A model generated the notes under the pieces. The model was not told the origin of the DNA and searched no databases. It worked only from the letters and a program-made list of their open reading frames with translations. Below, piece by piece: positions 43,836 through 45,293 of a stretch of DNA of 45,293 nt; positions within the stretch are counted from its first letter, which is position 1; each line of letters starts with the position of its first letter. The stretch is from JANLSO01 sp031362405 (lineage in GTDB: Bacteria > Actinomycetota > Thermoleophilia > Miltoncostaeales > Miltoncostaeaceae): positions 1-45,293 of the forward strand of contig JANLSO010000012.1 in assembly GCA_031362405.1 (NCBI GenBank). The letters are read 5' to 3'. The position numbers and the translations under genes are program-made.

Positions 43836-43883
43836 AAGGACGCCGCCGGGGTCTGGGGCAGCGCGTCGCCGAGCCGCGAAGGC
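43836..43883 (-). repeat. Upstream repeat element, copy 3
   Basis: AAGGACGCCGCCGGGG then TCTGGGGCAGCG on the plus strand match copies 1 and 2 with a few changes, followed by GCGAAGGCCC. It lies in the leader or promoter region of the oxidase operon, outside the segmental duplication. Confidence 0.7.
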
Positions 43884-43991
43884 CCACCGATTGCACGGCG
43901 ACGGTACCTCGGACGACGCGGTCCACGCAACACGACTCAGCAGCGACATGCCGAAACACGTTCGTCACATGCCTTTGAGAGGGTTCCGGGC

Positions 43992-45293
43992 GTGAACCAC
44001 TTCGTGCGCCTGAAAGCGGCTGCGAGCCGGCACCCGCTGCGGGCGACCCTGATCACAGTGGTGGCGATGGCCACAATCGTCCCCACTGCCGTCGTCGGGT
44101 TCCGGGTGGCCGATCCCCCCGAGGGACGCATTCCCCCCGGGGTCGCGATCGCCGGGATCGATGTTGGCGGCCTCGCCTTTGACGAGGCGGAGAGAACCCT
44201 TCGCGCGCGGCTCGCTCCACCGACGGGAAACCTCACGCTGGTGGAGGCCGGTGGGGGTGCAACGGTTTCCTCGACACCGATTGCCCGGCTCGACCCGATC
44301 CCCCGTATTCGCCGCGCCGTCCGTCGCGCGAACCGGCCCGTCTCCGTCTGGTACCGCATCCGGCACGAGCTCACGCGGGGGACGCGTCGCGAGGTCGAGA
44401 TGAGCTACCGGCTGCGAGCGCGTGCGGTCGAGAAGATCGTCCGACGCACGTCGCGTGCTCTCGATCGGCCCGCCCGCTCCGCGCGCGTGCGGGTGGCGGC
44501 CGGCGGGATCGTCGTCGCGCCGGCCGCCGACGGTCGGGCCGTCGAACGTAATGCGTTGCGCAGACGCCTTGTTCAACTGCCGCGCCGCGTCGTCGTGCCG
44601 ATCGCGTCGATCCCCCCGCCCGTGTCGGATGCCGAGGCACAGGCGGCCCGCCAGGTGGCGGCGCGGATCATCCGCACGCCCGTGACGGTGAGGGGCGCCG
44701 GGCAGATGGTGATCCTCAACCGGAGTGTCCTGCGCGAAGCCCTCCTGTTCCGCCCCACCGAGGCGGGCATCGACGTCCGCATCGATCCTTCGGTGATCGA
44801 GCGTGCCGTCACGCCCACTTTCGCGGCGCAGGTACGCCCAGCGAAGCCCGCGGGCTTTCGCGTGCGGGGCAGCAAGGTCGAGGTCATCGCCTCCGCTCCG
44901 GGGCGCGCCGTCGATGGCGCCGCGCTCGCGCGGGCGATCGAACGGCGACAAAGTGACCTCATCGCGCTGCGCACCACGAGCGTCGCGCCGTCGCTGACCA
45001 ACGGCCAGGCGCAGCGTCTCGGGATCCGCGAACTGGTCAGCGAGTTCACCACGCCGTACGCGTGCTGCCAGCCGCGCGTCACGAACATCACGCGCGCCGC
45101 CCAGATCCTCGACGGGCAGATCATCCGGCCCGGCGAGACCTTCTCGCTGAACGAGGCGATGGGTGAGCGCACCCTCACGCGCGGCTTTGTCCCCGCGCCT
45201 CAGATCAATGCCGGAAAACTGGAAGACGCGGTAGGAGGCGGCGTTAGTCAGATCGCGACCACGGTCTTCAACGCGGCGTTCTTCGCGGGTCTG
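43992..45293 (+). CDS. VanW-family protein, C-terminus cut by the window edge
   Basis: 434 residues are visible from GTG 43992 and the frame stays open to the edge. An N-terminal helix (ATLITVVAMATIVPTAVVGF) acts as a signal or anchor. Then come two regions typical of YoaR-like proteins (GVAIAGIDVGGLAFDEAERT is a peptidoglycan-binding-4-like repeat). The VanW domain starts near 350 (LVSEFTTPYACCQPRVTNIT, then GETFSLNEAMGERT and DAVGGGVSQIATTVFNAAFF). Such proteins are attached to the cell envelope and their role is unsettled, although named after a vancomycin-resistance cluster. The gene is divergent from the oxidase operon. Confidence 0.85.
   Translation, partial: MNHFVRLKAAASRHPLRATLITVVAMATIVPTAVVGFRVADPPEGRIPPGVAIAGIDVGGLAFDEAERTLRARLAPPTGNLTLVEAGGGATVSSTPIARLDPIPRIRRAVRRANRPVSVWYRIRHELTRGTRREVEMSYRLRARAVEKIVRRTSRALDRPARSARVRVAAGGIVVAPAADGRAVERNALRRRLVQLPRRVVVPIASIPPPVSDAEAQAARQVAARIIRTPVTVRGAGQMVILNRSVLREALLFRPTEAGIDVRIDPSVIERAVTPTFAAQVRPAKPAGFRVRGSKVEVIASAPGRAVDGAALARAIERRQSDLIALRTTSVAPSLTNGQAQRLGIRELVSEFTTPYACCQPRVTNITRAAQILDGQIIRPGETFSLNEAMGERTLTRGFVPAPQINAGKLEDAVGGGVSQIATTVFNAAFFAGL

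Overview
The window is high-GC DNA (mostly G/C at third codon positions) and looks like an actinobacterial chromosome. The gene content suggests a soil-type member of the class Thermoleophilia or a close relative: RsbU/RsbW/RsbV-type partner switching, a group 2 sigma factor, Pr6Pr, CtaG with a Tyr-in-HPVVY haem-copper oxidase, a TAT/ferritin-like protein and many actinobacterial-looking orphan proteins. The class assignment is inference. I found no rRNA, tRNA, CRISPR array, transposase or integrase.

Layout. 1-3541: a flavin disulfide reductase (cut by the edge), a thiamine-diphosphate pyruvate oxidase-type enzyme, a PaaI-like thioesterase, a ferritin-like protein and a strong hairpin. 3542-6228: a decayed stretch with a wrecked family-4 glycosyltransferase and one small intact PRC-barrel-like gene. 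6229-11546: a membrane protein, then a sensor operon (MASE1-PAS-PAS-GAF-PP2C-HATPase fusion plus STAS protein) divergent from a group 2 sigma factor. 12334-16590: a tightly coupled three-gene operon (SbnA-like PLP synthase, FAD/NAD(P)-binding protein, Y4yA-like PLP decarboxylase), probably making a non-proteinogenic amino-acid product. 16703-22174: ene-reductase, Na+/H+ antiporter, tandem SRPBCC proteins, Pr6Pr membrane protein. 22123-28881: a second regulatory block with STAS, a 1318-aa Cache-GAF-PP2C-HATPase fusion, a stand-alone RsbW-like kinase, another STAS protein and a wrecked PP2C phosphatase. 28957-31992: small orphan genes, an ECF-type sigma factor and a membrane protein. 32062-38455: a DASS transporter behind a frameshifted DUF1003 gene, and two copies of a STAS / copper oxidase / unknown-gene module, one of which has lost its oxidase. 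38631-45293: a tiny zinc-ribbon protein, a kinase-like P-loop protein, an oxidase operon (subunit II, subunit I with fused cytochrome c, CtaG) and a VanW-family gene running off the edge.

The main theme is signalling. Five STAS proteins, three RsbW-type kinase domains (two fused to PP2C phosphatases), one PP2C pseudogene, a decayed GAF-ANTAR gene and two sigma factors lie within about 32 kb. The second theme is decay: at least five loci show frameshifts or internal deletions, several explained by loss of a single base. The most unusual items are the duplicated STAS-copper oxidase module with its inverted scar, a roughly 50-bp element shared by three upstream regions including that of the oxidase operon, a family of related intergenic hairpins, and a perfect 39-bp palindrome inside a sensor gene.
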